DNA of 64,000 nt from Plantago ovata (lineage: Eukaryota; Streptophyta; Magnoliopsida; Lamiales; Plantaginaceae). Each line of letters opens with the position of its first letter. The first letter of the stretch is position 1. Location: contig CM051457.1 in assembly GCA_028274465.1 (NCBI GenBank), positions 73,630,496-73,694,495 on the forward strand, in the 5' to 3' direction. A model generated the notes under the pieces. It saw nothing but the letters and a program-made list of their open reading frames with translations. It ran no database searches and was not told where the DNA came from. A program made the translations under genes and the position numbers. Below, piece by piece: positions 20,556-31,759 of the stretch.

Positions 20556-23213
20556 CTAACCTTCAGTAGAGGCGGTAAGGGTAAGCTCAAGATGATCAAC
20601 CTCCCTTTGATCACTAGATATCTCGAAGTATGGCTTCACTCGTTGACCATTCACCTTGAAAGTATTGCCCGTCTTTGGATCAAAGAGTTCTACAGCTCCA
20701 TGGGGAGCAACTTTGATAATTTCGTACGGTCCATCCCAATGAGAACGGAGCTTTCCAGGAAATAGTCGAAGGCGAGAATTAAATACCAAAGATTTTTGCC
20801 CAGGAATCAGTTCCTTACGTACTATACCACGATCATGATACTTCTTAGTACGTTCTTTGTAGATCTTGGCATTTTCATAAGCACCTAGGCGTAATTCATC
20901 AAGCTCATCTAGTTGCAACAACCGTTCTTCGCCAGCTTTTCCCATATCAAGATTGAGTGCTTTGATAGCCCAATATGCCTTGTGTTCCAGTTCTACGGGA
21001 AGATGGCATGCTTTCCCATACACAAGTCTGTACGGAGTGGTTCCAATCACCGTCTTGTAGCTAGTCATGTATGCCCAAAGTGCATCATTCAATTTTCTTG
21101 CCCAATCTTTTCTACTAGGCTTCACTACTCGCTCCAGGATCTTCTTAATTTGACGTTGCTAACTTCAACTTGGCCCGATGTCTGTGGATGATATGGCGTA
21201 GCAACACCATGGTGGACACCGTATCTCTTAAGAAGAGAGGCAAAGGTTCTATTGACGAAGTGTGAACCTCCATCAATGATGATTGTCCTAGGGCACCCAA
21301 ACCTAGAGAATATTACTTCCTTCAAGAACTTCATAACAACCGCGCCGTCATTCGTTTTTGTGGGAATTGCCTCCACCCATTTAGTCACATAATCCACCGC
21401 AACAAGAATGTATCCATACCCTCCACTTGATGGAAATGGTCCCATGAAATCAATGCCCCACACGTCGAAAGGTTCGACCACTAGATTCCCTTGAAGGGGC
21501 ATTTCGTCTTTCTTGCTAATATTACCACCTCGTTGACATGGATCGCAATTCTTCACAAAAGTTAGAGCATCTCGGTGTATTGTTGGCCAGTAAAATCCTG
21601 CTTGCAGTACTTTGCGAGCTGTTTTCAAGCTACTATAGTGTCCTCCACAATGAAGCTCATGGCAATGACTCAACACACTTTGTTGTTCTTCTTGTGGCAC
21701 GCATCTCCTCAGAATTCCATCAGCTCCTTCTTTGAAAAGATGCGGATCATCCCATATGAAAGACCTGCAACGCTTGGCAAGAGATCTCTTGTCAGAGGCT
21801 GAAAAGTTAGTTGGGCAAATATTCATAGACAAATAGTTCACAATATCAGCATACCATGGCTCTTCATTGGCCTTCATTAAGTGCTCATCGGGGAGATCCT
21901 CATTAATAGGTATCGAATCAAGAGGGATATTTGGTATTCTAGACAAATGATCAGCTATCAAATTCTCCCTACCAGCTCTATCCACTATGGTCAAATCAAA
22001 ATCTTGTAGCAAAAGGACCCAACGGATTAATCTAGGCTTAGAATCTTGCTTAGCTATTAAATGTCTCAAAGCAGCATGATCAGTATGGACATTCACTGGA
22101 TGACCAATTAAATAAGATCTAAACTTTTGTAAAGCAAAAACAACAGCTAAAAATTCCTTTTCAGTGGTTGTATAATTAACTTGTGCGGAGTCTAGAGTCT
22201 TACTAACATAATAAATCACACGATACTGCTTATCAACTTTTTGGCATAAAACAACACCCATAGCAAAATTCGAAGCATCACACATAATCTCAAAAGGAAG
22301 ATTCCAGTCAGGTGGCACAACAATGGGAGCAGAAACAAGCTTTTCCTTAAGGGTATTAAAAGCAACTAAGCACTCATTAGAAAAATGGAAAACCACATCT
22401 TTTGCAAGCAAGCTACTTAAAGGTTTAGCAATTTTCGAAAAATCCTTAATAAACCTCCTATGAAACCCTACATGACCAAGAAAAGACTGCAATTCTTTCA
22501 CACAAGTAGGTGGGGGAAGTTTTTCAATGATTTCGATCTTAGCTTTGTCTACCTCAATACCTCTTTCAGAAACTACATGTCCTAGAACAATGCCTTCCCT
22601 AACCATGTAATGACTTTTCTCCCAGCTTAAGGTCAAATTGCATTCAATGCACCTTTTCAAAACAAGATCTAATCTTTGAAAGCATTCATCAAACTTCAAC
22701 AAACTTAGTTACCATATCAGAGAAAACAGAAAGCATGCACCTTTGGAAAGTGGCGGGAGCGTTGCATAGCCCAAACGGCATCCTCCTATAGGCATACGTT
22801 CCGAATGGGCAAGTGAATGTCGTCTTCTCCTGATCCTCCGGTGCAATCGGAATCTGGTAGAAACCTGATAAACCATCAAGAAAACAATAGAATTTCCGCC
22901 CCGCAAGGCGGTTTAGCATGTCATCTATAAATGGCAAAGGGAAGTGGTCTTTCTTAGTGGCGGCATTCAATCTTCTATAGTCAATGCACATCCGCCATCC
23001 AGTGGTCTTCCTAACCGGTACTAACTCCCCCTTCTCATTCTCTTCTACCGTGACTCCTGATTTCTTAGGAACTATATGAACCGGGCTCACCCATCGACTA
23101 TCAGGAATGGGGTAAATCATATCGGCATCTAGCAACTTGATTACTTCTTTCTTTACCACCTCTTGCATGGCCGGATTTATCCTACACTGAGGTTGCCTAA
23201 CGGGTTTGGCATC
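20556..23213 (-). pseudogene. pol: ATH1 pol: RT, RNase H, integrase
   Basis: Minus-strand order: RT (VSPVHIVPKKSGV; GWRMCIDYRRLN; FYCFLDGLSGFYQIP; YRRMPFGLCNAPATFQRCM), thumb and connection ([12 protein letters not shown]), RNase H ([37 protein letters not shown]), integrase zinc finger (H-H-C-C in [10 protein letters not shown] and CDPCQRGG), integrase core ([29 protein letters not shown]) and C-terminal region ([15 protein letters not shown]). The wording of these motifs is typical of the Athila/Calypso group. It is split into several frames and therefore broken. Confidence 0.88.
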
Positions 23214-24647
23214 TTATTCTAGAGTGATGCTGTGCACACACCGAGTAGGGCTAATTCCCTTGATATCACTAATCCCCCATCCTATAGCTGCAGAATTTTC
23301 TTTCAAAATTTCAATTAGCCTACTTTCTTCATCGTTGGAGAGATGTGAGGAGACTATTACAGGCTTCTTCTGATTTTCTCCTAAGTAGACATACTTGAGG
23401 TGCGCAGGAAGTGGCTTTAATTCTAAGCTAGGCTCTTCAGGAAATTTACTTTCTTCCTCTTCTTCATCTAAAGGTTCAAGCACCTCCTCTCCTACGGGGA
23501 TTTCTGGGGTGCTATCCATTATTTCAACTAGTTCCCTTGCTTCTTCGGTCATGTAGCATGTCTCAGCCTGCATGGTTAGTGCCTCCTCAAGAGGTTCACG
23601 ATTATCATAGCAATGATGAAATTCGGAAATCACAGAATCATAGCAATCGACAAAATTTAATTCTTCCACGACTTCCTTATCTCCGATGCTACATCCTACC
23701 AATTCAATCTTCTCACCCATCACCTCCATGGTTATTTTGTTGCCTTTGAGTTTAAGGAATGTGTTGGTAGTTGCCATGAATGGTCTCCCAAGTAGTACTA
23801 CGTGTTCGCGAATATGGCTCTTTCCCTCGTCTGCAGTCTTCATTACTACAAAATCAGCTGGAATTATCAATTTGTCCACCTTCACAAGGATATCCTCTAT
23901 TATCCCGACTGGCCTCTTCACACTTTGGTCCGCCATTTGGACAACCATATCAGTTGGTGTCAATTCACCGAGATCCAGGGCCTTATATACCGAATAGGGC
24001 ATCAAGTTAATGCTAGCCCCCAAGTCAAGCATTGCCTTCGTAGTTCGACCATTCCCCAAATCGATGTTGATGATGAAACTTCCAGGATCTTTCTTATTTG
24101 CAGGTAATCCGACAATCGAATTGACCGTCTCAACCCCATTAACTTCCTTTCCTGAAGTAACCCTTTTGTTCTTCATCTCACGAAAGAATTTCGTATAAGT
24201 CGGAATGTTTTGGATTAACTCCAAGAGAGGCACATTGACTTCAACTTTTGAGAGGCGCTGGAATAGAGGTGACTCTTGAATATCCTTCTTGGCTGGTTTG
24301 ATCCGACTTGGGAATGGTACATGTGGTTTCAGGGGCACATATGGATTAGAATATTTGTGAAGTACCACTGGCGTAGGAGTTCCCCCTTCGACTTCATCAT
24401 CAACCATGTCTTCTTCAGATGGTCTTGGTTCATCATCCTTCTCTTGAGGTTCTTTGGAACTTTCACTAACCTCTTGTTCCGTGCTTGGTCCTGCATTGTC
24501 GGTCCCAGAAGATTCAACACGTTTAGGACGCACGAAGTTAGGAATTTTGGTCATCTTTCCTCCACGGAGTAGTAGATTCACTTCTTCGTACTCAGGTTCC
24601 TTAGTAGTAACAGTTGGAGGTGGCTTGGGATCAGCTTCGGGCGTCAA
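23214..24647 (-). pseudogene. ATH1 gag-end and protease region
   Basis: A 477-residue minus-strand frame. The N-terminal third is acidic and low complexity. The middle has a retropepsin-like fold signature (NGRTTKAMLDLGASINLMP, then VVLLGRPFMATTNTF, the flap-like end motif). The C-terminal part is an acidic linker leading to RT (LEPLDEEEEESKFP; CVHSITLE). In the family the protease cuts the Gag-Pol precursor. Part of a broken element. Confidence 0.78.
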
Positions 24648-24685
24648 AACGGGGGAACTGGGGTCGTCCAGCTCCCTGGAGCTGG

Positions 24686-24815
24686 GAGGCGATTCGCCCC
24701 CTCCTCGGGTGATTCGCCCGGGACGAGCCGAATCGCCCCCAACTCTCTGCCTATGGGGGCGATTCGCCCCCCACGCTGGGCGGTTCGCCCCCCACCTCGA
24801 GGGGGGCGTCTTCGT
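24686..24815 (-). repeat. GC palindrome cluster inside the ATH1 gag region
   Basis: At least four GGCGATTCGCC-like palindromes lie in the stretch joining the gag head and protease frames; on the minus strand part is read as repeated GGEPPS/GGESPP. The same block is at 42431-42484 in ATH2. Confidence 0.6.
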
Positions 24816-25767
24816 CTAAAATCGTCTCTCCTTCAGTTCGATGAACCTCCTCTGCCTTTTCACACTTCAACAAGCTAAGTTCCTCTATCAGTTGCTCAGT
24901 TACTTCGACTGCTTCAAAAGCCTTTTCGATGCGAAGATTGTTTTCAGCTTGCCCTGCGTGTGCTATCTCAAAAACATTCTCAATGGCTTTAAACCCTGCG
25001 TAAAACGCAAGTTCATCCTCCTCACTGATATCTTCGTCTTCAGAATATCCTTCGTATAAGCCTTCAGTTTCGCCCCGATTTGAATTCCCGTTGGTTACTT
25101 GACTCGACATTAGTCTCTCAGACTGTGCAGATCCACTGGCGTACTTTTGAAAGACCTTCTCTGCCTCTTCAACTGTACATTCTTCTAATCCTCCACACAT
25201 CCCATCCACTTGAAGCCTAACATCATTAAGTAGACCACCAACAAAATACCAAATCAGTTCTCCGTGGTCGAAACGGTGATGGGGGCACTCACGTTTATAC
25301 AGCTCAAAACGTTCGTAGGCACAGGACCGCTCATACTCTCCTTGCTTGAAGTGTTCGATCCGACTCCGTAAGGCAATCGTCTCATGGTAAGGCATGAAAC
25401 GCGCCAAGAACTCCTCTACTACTTCGCCCCAGGTTCTCAGTGATCCTGGTGCTAACCTTGCTATCCAAATCCTCGGTTCATATCCCAGAGCAAAAGAAAA
25501 TAATTTCCTACATAATTGGTCCTCGGTGAACCCCTTTGCTGGAACTTTTGCTATTTCTTCCTCATAGGATCTGATGAAGCTCAACGGATTCATCCCCACT
25601 CCATCTTCGAACCTCGGTATCCTTCTCACTACAAAACTTGTTACCTCATATCCCGATAACTCTTCTTCCAAGTATATAGCTGACCCTTTCTTGACTTGCG
25701 AGAACGTAGGATTCAAGCGAGCCTTTAAGGTCGTCATACCTGGAAATCTGGAACAGGAGTAACTCAA
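24751..25767 (-). CDS. gag: ATH1 gag (capsid region), fossil
   Basis: This 338-residue open frame carries the Athila-type gag domain at about residues 55-215 (PLSFIRSYEEEIAKVP; LCRKLFSFALGYEPRIWI; LRTWGEVVEEFLARFMP; LIWYFVGGLLNDVR). An acidic, glutamate-rich tail follows, ending in the palindrome-derived GGE repeats. The frame starts 143 bases from the primer site, with a second possible start at MTTLKARLNP. No CCHC knuckle is visible, which is common in Athila gag. In the family it forms the particle shell. Confidence 0.78.
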   Translation of the reverse strand: MSYSCSRFPGMTTLKARLNPTFSQVKKGSAIYLEEELSGYEVTSFVVRRIPRFEDGVGMNPLSFIRSYEEEIAKVPAKGFTEDQLCRKLFSFALGYEPRIWIARLAPGSLRTWGEVVEEFLARFMPYHETIALRSRIEHFKQGEYERSCAYERFELYKRECPHHRFDHGELIWYFVGGLLNDVRLQVDGMCGGLEECTVEEAEKVFQKYASGSAQSERLMSSQVTNGNSNRGETEGLYEGYSEDEDISEEDELAFYAGFKAIENVFEIAHAGQAENNLRIEKAFEAVEVTEQLIEELSLLKCEKAEEVHRTEGETILDEDAPLEVGGEPPSVGGESPP

Positions 25768-25910
25768 AACTGAAAATTAGTCTCGTTAGAAATCTCGAAG
25801 ATCAAGAAAATTTCTGGAAATCACTATAAAATCGAAAAAGACTAATACTACTAAGACTAGGAATTGAATGCAGAGAATATAAATAAGCTAAACAGAAAAA
25901 AGGAGTATAG

Positions 25911-25929
25911 TCCCCAGCAACGGCGCCAA
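25911..25929 (-). other. Primer binding site of ATH1
   Basis: On the minus strand TTGGCGCCGTTGCTGGGGA follows the 5' LTR after two bases. This is the Athila/Calypso type, complementary to an Asp tRNA end. Confidence 0.85.
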
Positions 25930-25931
25930 TT

Positions 25932-27101
25932 TGATGAACCGGAATTTGTCAGATTCTAATTAATCAAATAAATTTGTATTTAGCCAAAGGCAATTCACAA
26001 CTACAACGAAAACCGTAGTGTAGCAGTAAAATAACCTCGAGCGTCGATGTCTAAGGACTATAACTAGCTTTATCTAATCTAACTTAGGAATATAAAATCA
26101 ACAAACTACTTAGCAAAGGTTTTTCTTATCAGATAATGGAAGTTAGTGATAGTATGATCATTTAAAGCATAGCAGGTTAATAATCATGCATGAAGTACCC
26201 GATCGTTTTGCATAGAGATCTTTGATCAATGAATTGTCCAATTGTGTTCGTTATAATTCAACACTACGAAGATAGAGGTTTTAGATAGATCAAAGAAATA
26301 AAGCAATAACTCAGAGTCTAATTCGCTCTACAACCATCAACATAATTATTAACCCTTCGCTAAGAAATCACATACTATCACCAACGATAGATTTAGCTAC
26401 TCATAGATGTCATGCAATCAACAGAAATCATAGCAAGATTGAATGAAAACATGTTGAAAGATAAATAAATATAAATAGAAAAATCTGAGATACAATGTTA
26501 CCGAAGGTTGTCAATTCCTGAAGAATCGCGATCTCACAAGCTCCAAATCGATAAGAAAAAGTATCTCCTATGCTAGGAATTCCCAGAACAGGCTCTGGAG
26601 AATTCTTCCCTAAAACTAATGAGAAAGGTATGAAAAAAGGTCTAAGAAAGTATGAAAAACGGAGAAAACTGAGCAACGATATATAGGAGTTCGGAACGTG
26701 TGGGGCGAGTCGCCCCACACACCGGGCGAATCGCCTGGTGTGGGGCGAATCGCCCGGGAGTGTCAGTCGGCGACCGACGCAGTTTTGGATTTCTTTTCCT
26801 TTCCGGACTCGGTTTTTGCCTTCTAGTGACCTTTTAGCCTTCAGACTCGAACCCTAGACTTCAAATCCCATCCGGAATCTTCTAGATACTCCAAAAATGT
26901 CCTCGGAACACCGATTCTTCGTTCTCTTCAATATAATTGCCCGGAAAACCACGTTTTTCACCTAAAACCTGTAAAATGCAAACTAAAGGGAAACGTGACA
27001 CTATTCTAATAAAATGCACTAAAATATAGATAAATTAACATAGAGGATATCTAAATTGGTGAAAAAAGACTCGAATGAAAGTGTAAAATACACGTTCATC
27101 A
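25932..27101 (-). repeat. 5' LTR of ATH1
   Basis: TGATGAACCGG...GTTCATCA, 1170 bp, next to the primer site. The palindrome cluster at about 26698-26765 is shorter than in the 3' LTR partner. Confidence 0.9.
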
Positions 27102-27106
27102 TGTAT

Positions 27107-28096
27107 GAGTAGCTTCTTCATACAATCTGATATTTCTTCTTCAGCAGGCACTCCTTGTGACTTTTCATAGAATACAACATGCACTGATTCTTCAATCTTT
27201 TGTGCCTTTTTGTTGTAAACTCTATAAGCTTTACTATGCAAGGAGTAACCAAGAAATATCGCTTCATCTGTCTTTGGTTGAAATGTTCTTAGGTATTCTC
27301 TACCATTGTTAAGAACAAAACACTTACAACCAAATACTCTTAGATGGGTGATGTTAGGAGGTCTTTCAACAAATAACTCGTAAGGAGTTTTGTTGTATTC
27401 CTTAGTAACCAGACATCCATTTTGAGTATAGCAGGCGGTATTAATCGCTTCAACGCAGTAAGCTTCACTTATTTCAGTGTCAACAAGCATTATTCTTGCA
27501 GCTTCCTTTAGTTGTGGTGTCCTTACTGAGGATAACTGATGTTGTATGCCTTTTGAAGTGCAATACTCAGTTTTGTACTGGTTCACAAACTCAGTACCAT
27601 GGTCTGTTCTTATGACTTTTACCTTGTCATTTTTCATGACTTCAAGCTTATTCAGCAAGTTAGGTATTTCAGTCCTTGTCTCAGACTTGTGCTTGATAAA
27701 TACTACCCAAGTGAATCTTGAATAGTCATCTACCACCACCAGACCATACTTCTTACCAGCATAGCTTGTTGAAGAAGATTCAAACAAGTCCATGTGCAAG
27801 AGTTGTAAAGGTTTTGTAGTTGACGGTACTGCCTTGTTCTTAAAAGAAGATTTGGTTTGCTTTCCTTGCTGACGTGCATTGCAAACACCATCCTTCTTGA
27901 AAGCCACCTTAGGTAATCCAACTACATGGAACTTTTTAGACAGCTTATTCAGCGCCTTGAAGTTTACGTGACTTGTTCGTTTATGCCATAACCATGCTTT
28001 TTCAGCAAGGCAATCATGATCTGAGACAAGGCATTTTTCAACGATTGCTGAAGACCAATCTACAGTGTACAAACCTCCTGATCTTCTAGCAACCAT
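27107..28096 (-). pseudogene. pol: S2 pol: GAG-pre-integrase and integrase
   Basis: Minus-strand motifs in order: pre-integrase zinc region (LWHKRTSHVNFKALNKLSK; VCNARQQGKQTKSSFK), integrase core (LQLLHMDLFESSSTSYAGKKYGLVVVDD, split by convention; SRFTWVVFIKHKSET; IRTDHGTEFVNQ) and the Copia GKGK/C-terminal box (NKTPYELFVERPPNITHLRVFGCKCF). The right-hand edge of ATH1 cuts it at 27102-27106. Largely open but incomplete. Confidence 0.82.
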
Positions 28097-28400
28097 AATA
28101 ACCTTCTTCGTCTCAAAGTCTATATAAGTTTACATTCATCACTTTTGATTTTGATGAAGTATCCTTTATCAGCGAATTGACTCATGCTGAAAAGGTTAAA
28201 CTTAAGATTTTTTACATAAAGAACTCCCGAAATGGTAATGCATCCTAACTTCACGTCACCATAACCTTTTGTAGAACCAAAGCCTCCACCAGCAAACCTT
28301 ATTGTTTGACCTTTAGACCATCGTCTATAGTTTATAAGGTTATTCTTGTTGCCCGTCATGTGCTTTCCACAACCACTGTCAAAGTGCCAGATTGCATTGT
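28097..28400 (-). pseudogene. S2 protease end
   Basis: The minus strand reads CGKHMTGNKNNLINYRR and LYVKNLKFNLFSMSQFADKGY, the region between Copia protease and pre-integrase. It is paralleled by 44595-44830 on the plus strand. S2 stops here at the start of N1. Confidence 0.75.
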
Positions 28401-29415
28401 TGATGAACGTGTATTTACACTTTCATTCGAGTCTTTTTTCACCAATTTAGCTATCCTCTATGTTAATTTAGCTATATTTTAGTGCATTTTATTAGAATAG
28501 TGTCACGTTTCCCTTTAGTTTGTATTTTACAGGTTTTGGGTGAAAAATGAGATTTTCCGGGCAATTATATTGAAGTGGACGAGGAATTGGTGTTCCGAAG
28601 GCCTTTTTGGAGTATCTAGAAGATTCCGGATAGGATTTGAAGTCTAGGGGTCGAGTCTGAAGGCTAAAAGGTCATTAGAAGGCAAAAACCGAGTCCGAAA
28701 AGGAAAAGAAATCCGAAAACGCGTCAATAGCCGACTGGAGGTCCCGGGCGAATGTGGGGCGAACCGCCCCACACCAGGCGATTCGCCCGGTGTGTGGGGC
28801 GACTCGCCCCACACCTGCCGAATACCTATATATAGTTGCTCAGTTTTCTCCGTTTTTCATACTTTCCGAGACCTTTTATCTCACCTTTCTCATTAGTTTT
28901 AGGTAGGAATTCTCCAGAGCCTGTTCTGGGGATTCTTAGCTTAGGAGATACTTTTTCTTATCGTTTTGGAGCTTGTAAGATCGCGATTCTTCGGAGATTG
29001 ACAACCTTCGGTAACATTGTATCTTACAGTTTTTCTATTTATATTTATTTATCTTTCAACATGTTTTCATTCAATCTTGCTATGATTTCTGTTGATTGCA
29101 TGACATCTATGAGTAGCTAAACTTATCGTTGGTGATAGTATGTGATTTCTTAGCGAAGGGTTAATAATTATGTTGATGGCTGTAGAGCGAATTAGACTCT
29201 GAGTTATTGATTTATTTCTTTGATCTATCTAAAACCTCTATCTTCGTAGTGTTGATTATAACGAACACAATTGGACAATTCATTGATCAAAGATCTCTAT
29301 GCAAAACGATCGGGTACTTCATGCATGATTATTAACCTGCTATGCTTTGAATGATCATACTATCACTAACTTCCATTATCTGATTAATTAGAATCTGACA
29401 AATTCCGGTTCAACA
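28401..29415 (+). repeat. 5' LTR of N1
   Basis: Starts TGATGAACGTG and ends CCGGTTCAACA, about 1015 bp. The palindrome cluster at 28743-28815 sits directly before the TATA box (28827-28835). Confidence 0.9.
28827..28835 (+). promoter_or_regulatory. Athila LTR TATA box
   Basis: TATATATAG lies just downstream of the GC palindromes, as in every other Athila LTR here (for example 16012, 32958 and, inverted, 18252). Confidence 0.55.
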
Positions 29416-29418
29416 AAT

Positions 29419-29436
29419 TGGCGCCGTTGCCGGGGA
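29419..29436 (+). other. Primer binding site of N1
   Basis: TGGCGCCGTTGCCGGGGA lies three bases after the LTR; Asp tRNA type, as in Athila/Calypso elements. Confidence 0.9.
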
Positions 29437-29740
29437 CTATACTCCTTTTTTCTGTTTAGTTTATTTATATTTTCAACATTCAATTCCCTACAGAAGAACA
29501 GGCTCTGGGGTTTGCTCTAAAAAAATCTCACTTTCTTACCCTATTTCTTCCCCCTATCTTTTTCAGAAAATTCATCTAATCTGATCTCGGTTACCTTGCG
29601 TGCTTGTGCTCTCGAAGTACTTGATTAGATTGTGTTTGTTTGCACTCTTTGTGTTTTTCTTTGCAAATTTTTGTTTTTTTTGTGGATTCTGCTCCTTGGT
29701 TTCTTGTTTCCTCGTGTGCAGAAACTAGTCATATGAAAGG

Positions 29741-30637
29741 ATGAGTCAACCTCCGTTTCCCAGGTATGTGATGCCTCGAGGGCCTTGCATAACATTGGAT
29801 GACGATTGCATGAATTATGACTTTGATCCTTCGTACTACTCCATTCTTTCCACGTTTTCAATGGGTGATGATCCAAGAGGGTTCTTAGACACGTACGAGG
29901 AAGGAGTGTTGAGGATACCTCGTGAGAATGAGGAGGGAGTTATTTTATCACATGAGCAACTTTGTATGAGAGGATTTATGGGAGCCTTGAAAGGGTACGC
30001 TCGAAGATGGCTCAGAATCCCGCCGGAAAAATCGTTGCGCACTTGGGGAGAAGTAACCAGCAAGTTTCTGGAACATTGGGATAGGTACTCACCTCCCGGG
30101 TCAAGGGCATGGACGTCTCGCTTTAGTAGTCAGCCACCAGAAATCGACATTGCCGATGAAGAGGAATGTGGAGAAGAATCCATTGATGAAGTCTCCTCAA
30201 TGCTTAGCTTGGATTCCACGTCCTTACTTGCGGATGTCGAGGAGGAAGTCGTGGAGGAAGTGATAACTGAATCCATTGCTTCACTTGAGTCAGAAGGTGA
30301 TGGCGTGAGTTGTGTTGAGGTCGAGGAGCCAAACTCTGAAGATTTTGGTGTCTTTGAATCAATTTCGGCAGATACTCTTGATCTTGACTCCTACGTTCTG
30401 GTCCATGCACCCACCTATGAGTCCCAAAGTAGTTTTGATCCTCTTTACTCTTTTTATTTTCCATCTGATTCCCTTAGTTATTTTTTAGATTTTGTTTTTC
30501 TTGGTTTTGTTAATTTTAGTTTTCAGGGAATCATGGACTTGCTTGAGCAGATACGGAGAGGGGCCAAGGATGGTTCCCAAGATGCGAGGAGTAATGGAAC
30601 GGATGCACAAGATTCGTTTCCATTTGATAATGGATAA
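29741..30637 (+). CDS. gag: N1 gag, distinct from ATH1 gag
   Basis: This 298-residue open frame starts MSQPPFPRYVMPRG about 300 bases after the primer site. Residues about 40-115 keep the gag fold pattern (DDPRGFLDTYEEGVLRIP; LCMRGFMGALKGYARRWL; LRTWGEVTSKFLEHW), clearly related to but far from ATH1 gag (LRTWGEVVEEFLARF). The rest is strongly acidic (Glu/Asp/Ser-rich) and ends with a hydrophobic patch (YFLDFVFLGFVNFSF) and a short hydrophilic tail. Being the only ORF of a young element, it may supply capsid function with enzymes from a partner; that is inference. Confidence 0.72.
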   Translation: MSQPPFPRYVMPRGPCITLDDDCMNYDFDPSYYSILSTFSMGDDPRGFLDTYEEGVLRIPRENEEGVILSHEQLCMRGFMGALKGYARRWLRIPPEKSLRTWGEVTSKFLEHWDRYSPPGSRAWTSRFSSQPPEIDIADEEECGEESIDEVSSMLSLDSTSLLADVEEEVVEEVITESIASLESEGDGVSCVEVEEPNSEDFGVFESISADTLDLDSYVLVHAPTYESQSSFDPLYSFYFPSDSLSYFLDFVFLGFVNFSFQGIMDLLEQIRRGAKDGSQDARSNGTDAQDSFPFDNG

Positions 30638-30805
30638 CATTAGTGGTAATGGTAGCAAGTAGTTTAGTTTTATCGTTTTCTTGCATTGCATGCATATCAT
30701 TCTGTTTTATTTTATATTTTCGTGTGTTTTTGGTGATAAAATAGGTTTTAAGATGATAATTTTGCATTTTGGGAGGAAAGAGGCGTCTCCAAGAGTCTGG
30801 AGATG

Positions 30806-30923
30806 CCAGGCGAACCGCCCCCCATGTGGGGCGATTCGCCGGGCAATCCCAGGCCGCCTGGGACGTTCTGGACGCCCCAGGTGAATCGCCCCCCACCTGG
30901 GGCGGTTCGCCCCGGGTGTCCAG
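30806..30923 (+). repeat. GC palindrome cluster of N1
   Basis: Five to six GGCGAWTCGCC-type units (GGCGAACCGCC, GGGGCGATTCGCC and variants) separated by CCTGG-containing spacers. Confidence 0.6.
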
Positions 30924-31617
30924 AAACCCAGAGGTCCGGATTTTCGTTCGGAACCCCAATTTTCTCCAATTATGCTAAATTATTGATCTTTTGACCTCTT
31001 TTATCCCCCGTTTTGGTTTCTCACGAGTTTCCTTGAGTCATATAGGTTACAGGTACAAGTTAGCTCTCACCTTAAATCCACTTTCGACGTTCGGGATGAG
31101 CGATGACGTTCAGGTTTGGGGGGGGGGGTTATCGCTGGCTATCTCTATATTTGTTTTGCTTATGATAAACTCGTGAAACCTTTTGTTTGCATTTGCATTT
31201 GCACGTTTACCGCTTTCTTAGTATTTAGTTGCATACACTACATTCATCCTAGTATAGTTTTGCATGTTTTATATGGAGTTTATTGCCAGATTTTTTGAAC
31301 TTTTTGATTGGGTAGATTAACTAATTATGACATTAATCATACGCTTCATCTCTATGAATATATTTGAGGTTTTTCTCACTTGGTTTGTCACATTTATGTG
31401 TTGCACTTAGTTAAGCTTGGTAGTCTCGACATCACTTAGTGGTGTTTTCTCTACTGCGGTTCACGAAGGCCTTTATAATAGGATGATGCATGTTAGGGTC
31501 TTATGGTTGTTTTCTCGAGTAATTATGTACCTAAGAGGCAACAAGTCTTCACCTTGCTTTGAGATTGCTAAATGTCTAGGAAGGAGATAGTGTGAGATTG
31601 TGTGATCCTTTGTTTGC

Positions 31618-31759
31618 AACCTATTCTTTCGAATAGGTTTGGGGAGGGGGTTACGCTATCATTAGACTTGTTTTTCACTTTTTAGTGTGTGTTGTGATTT
31701 TATTTTTCTTTTTCCTTTTTCGTAAATTTTGTACTCCAACCTATTCTTTCGAATAGGTT
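31618..31759 (+). ncRNA. Twin hairpins of N1
   Basis: The 9-bp stem AACCTATTC / GAATAGGTT with loop TTTC occurs identically at 31618-31639 and 31738-31759, each followed by a TTTGGG run; the A-rich tract starts about 60 bases later. Confidence 0.55.

Larger units (their letters stand above)
17510..27101 (-). mobile_element. ATH1: Athila-like Gypsy, complete layout, minus strand
   Basis: Two LTRs (17510-18688 and 25932-27101), primer site, gag, protease, RT, RNase H, integrase, long 3' non-coding region and polypurine tract are all present in order, flanked by the duplication TGTAT (17505-17509 and 27102-27106). The layout is whole, but the coding region has about four breaks. By eye the LTRs differ by roughly 3-5 percent; with a commonly assumed plant rate of 1.3e-8 per site per year this is on the order of one to two million years. 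No env-like ORF is visible between pol and the 3' LTR, unlike several Athila relatives. Confidence 0.92.
2874..28400 (-). mobile_element. S2: SIRE/Maximus-like Copia, minus strand, heavily interrupted
   Basis: Reading on the minus strand from right to left, the window holds protease and integrase (28400-27107), the integrase-RT linker (17509-16794), RT and RNase H (15578-14290), a hairpin-rich spacer, ORF3 (13317-12628, then 7800-6334), a polypurine tract and the 3' LTR (6067-2874). Insertions inside it are the T block 7801-12627, solo ATH LTR 15579-16788, ATH1 17510-27101 and, within its LTR, solo LTR 3333-5015. The gag end and 5' LTR are absent where N1 begins at 28401. It is broken, with several lesions besides the insertions. 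Confidence 0.85.
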
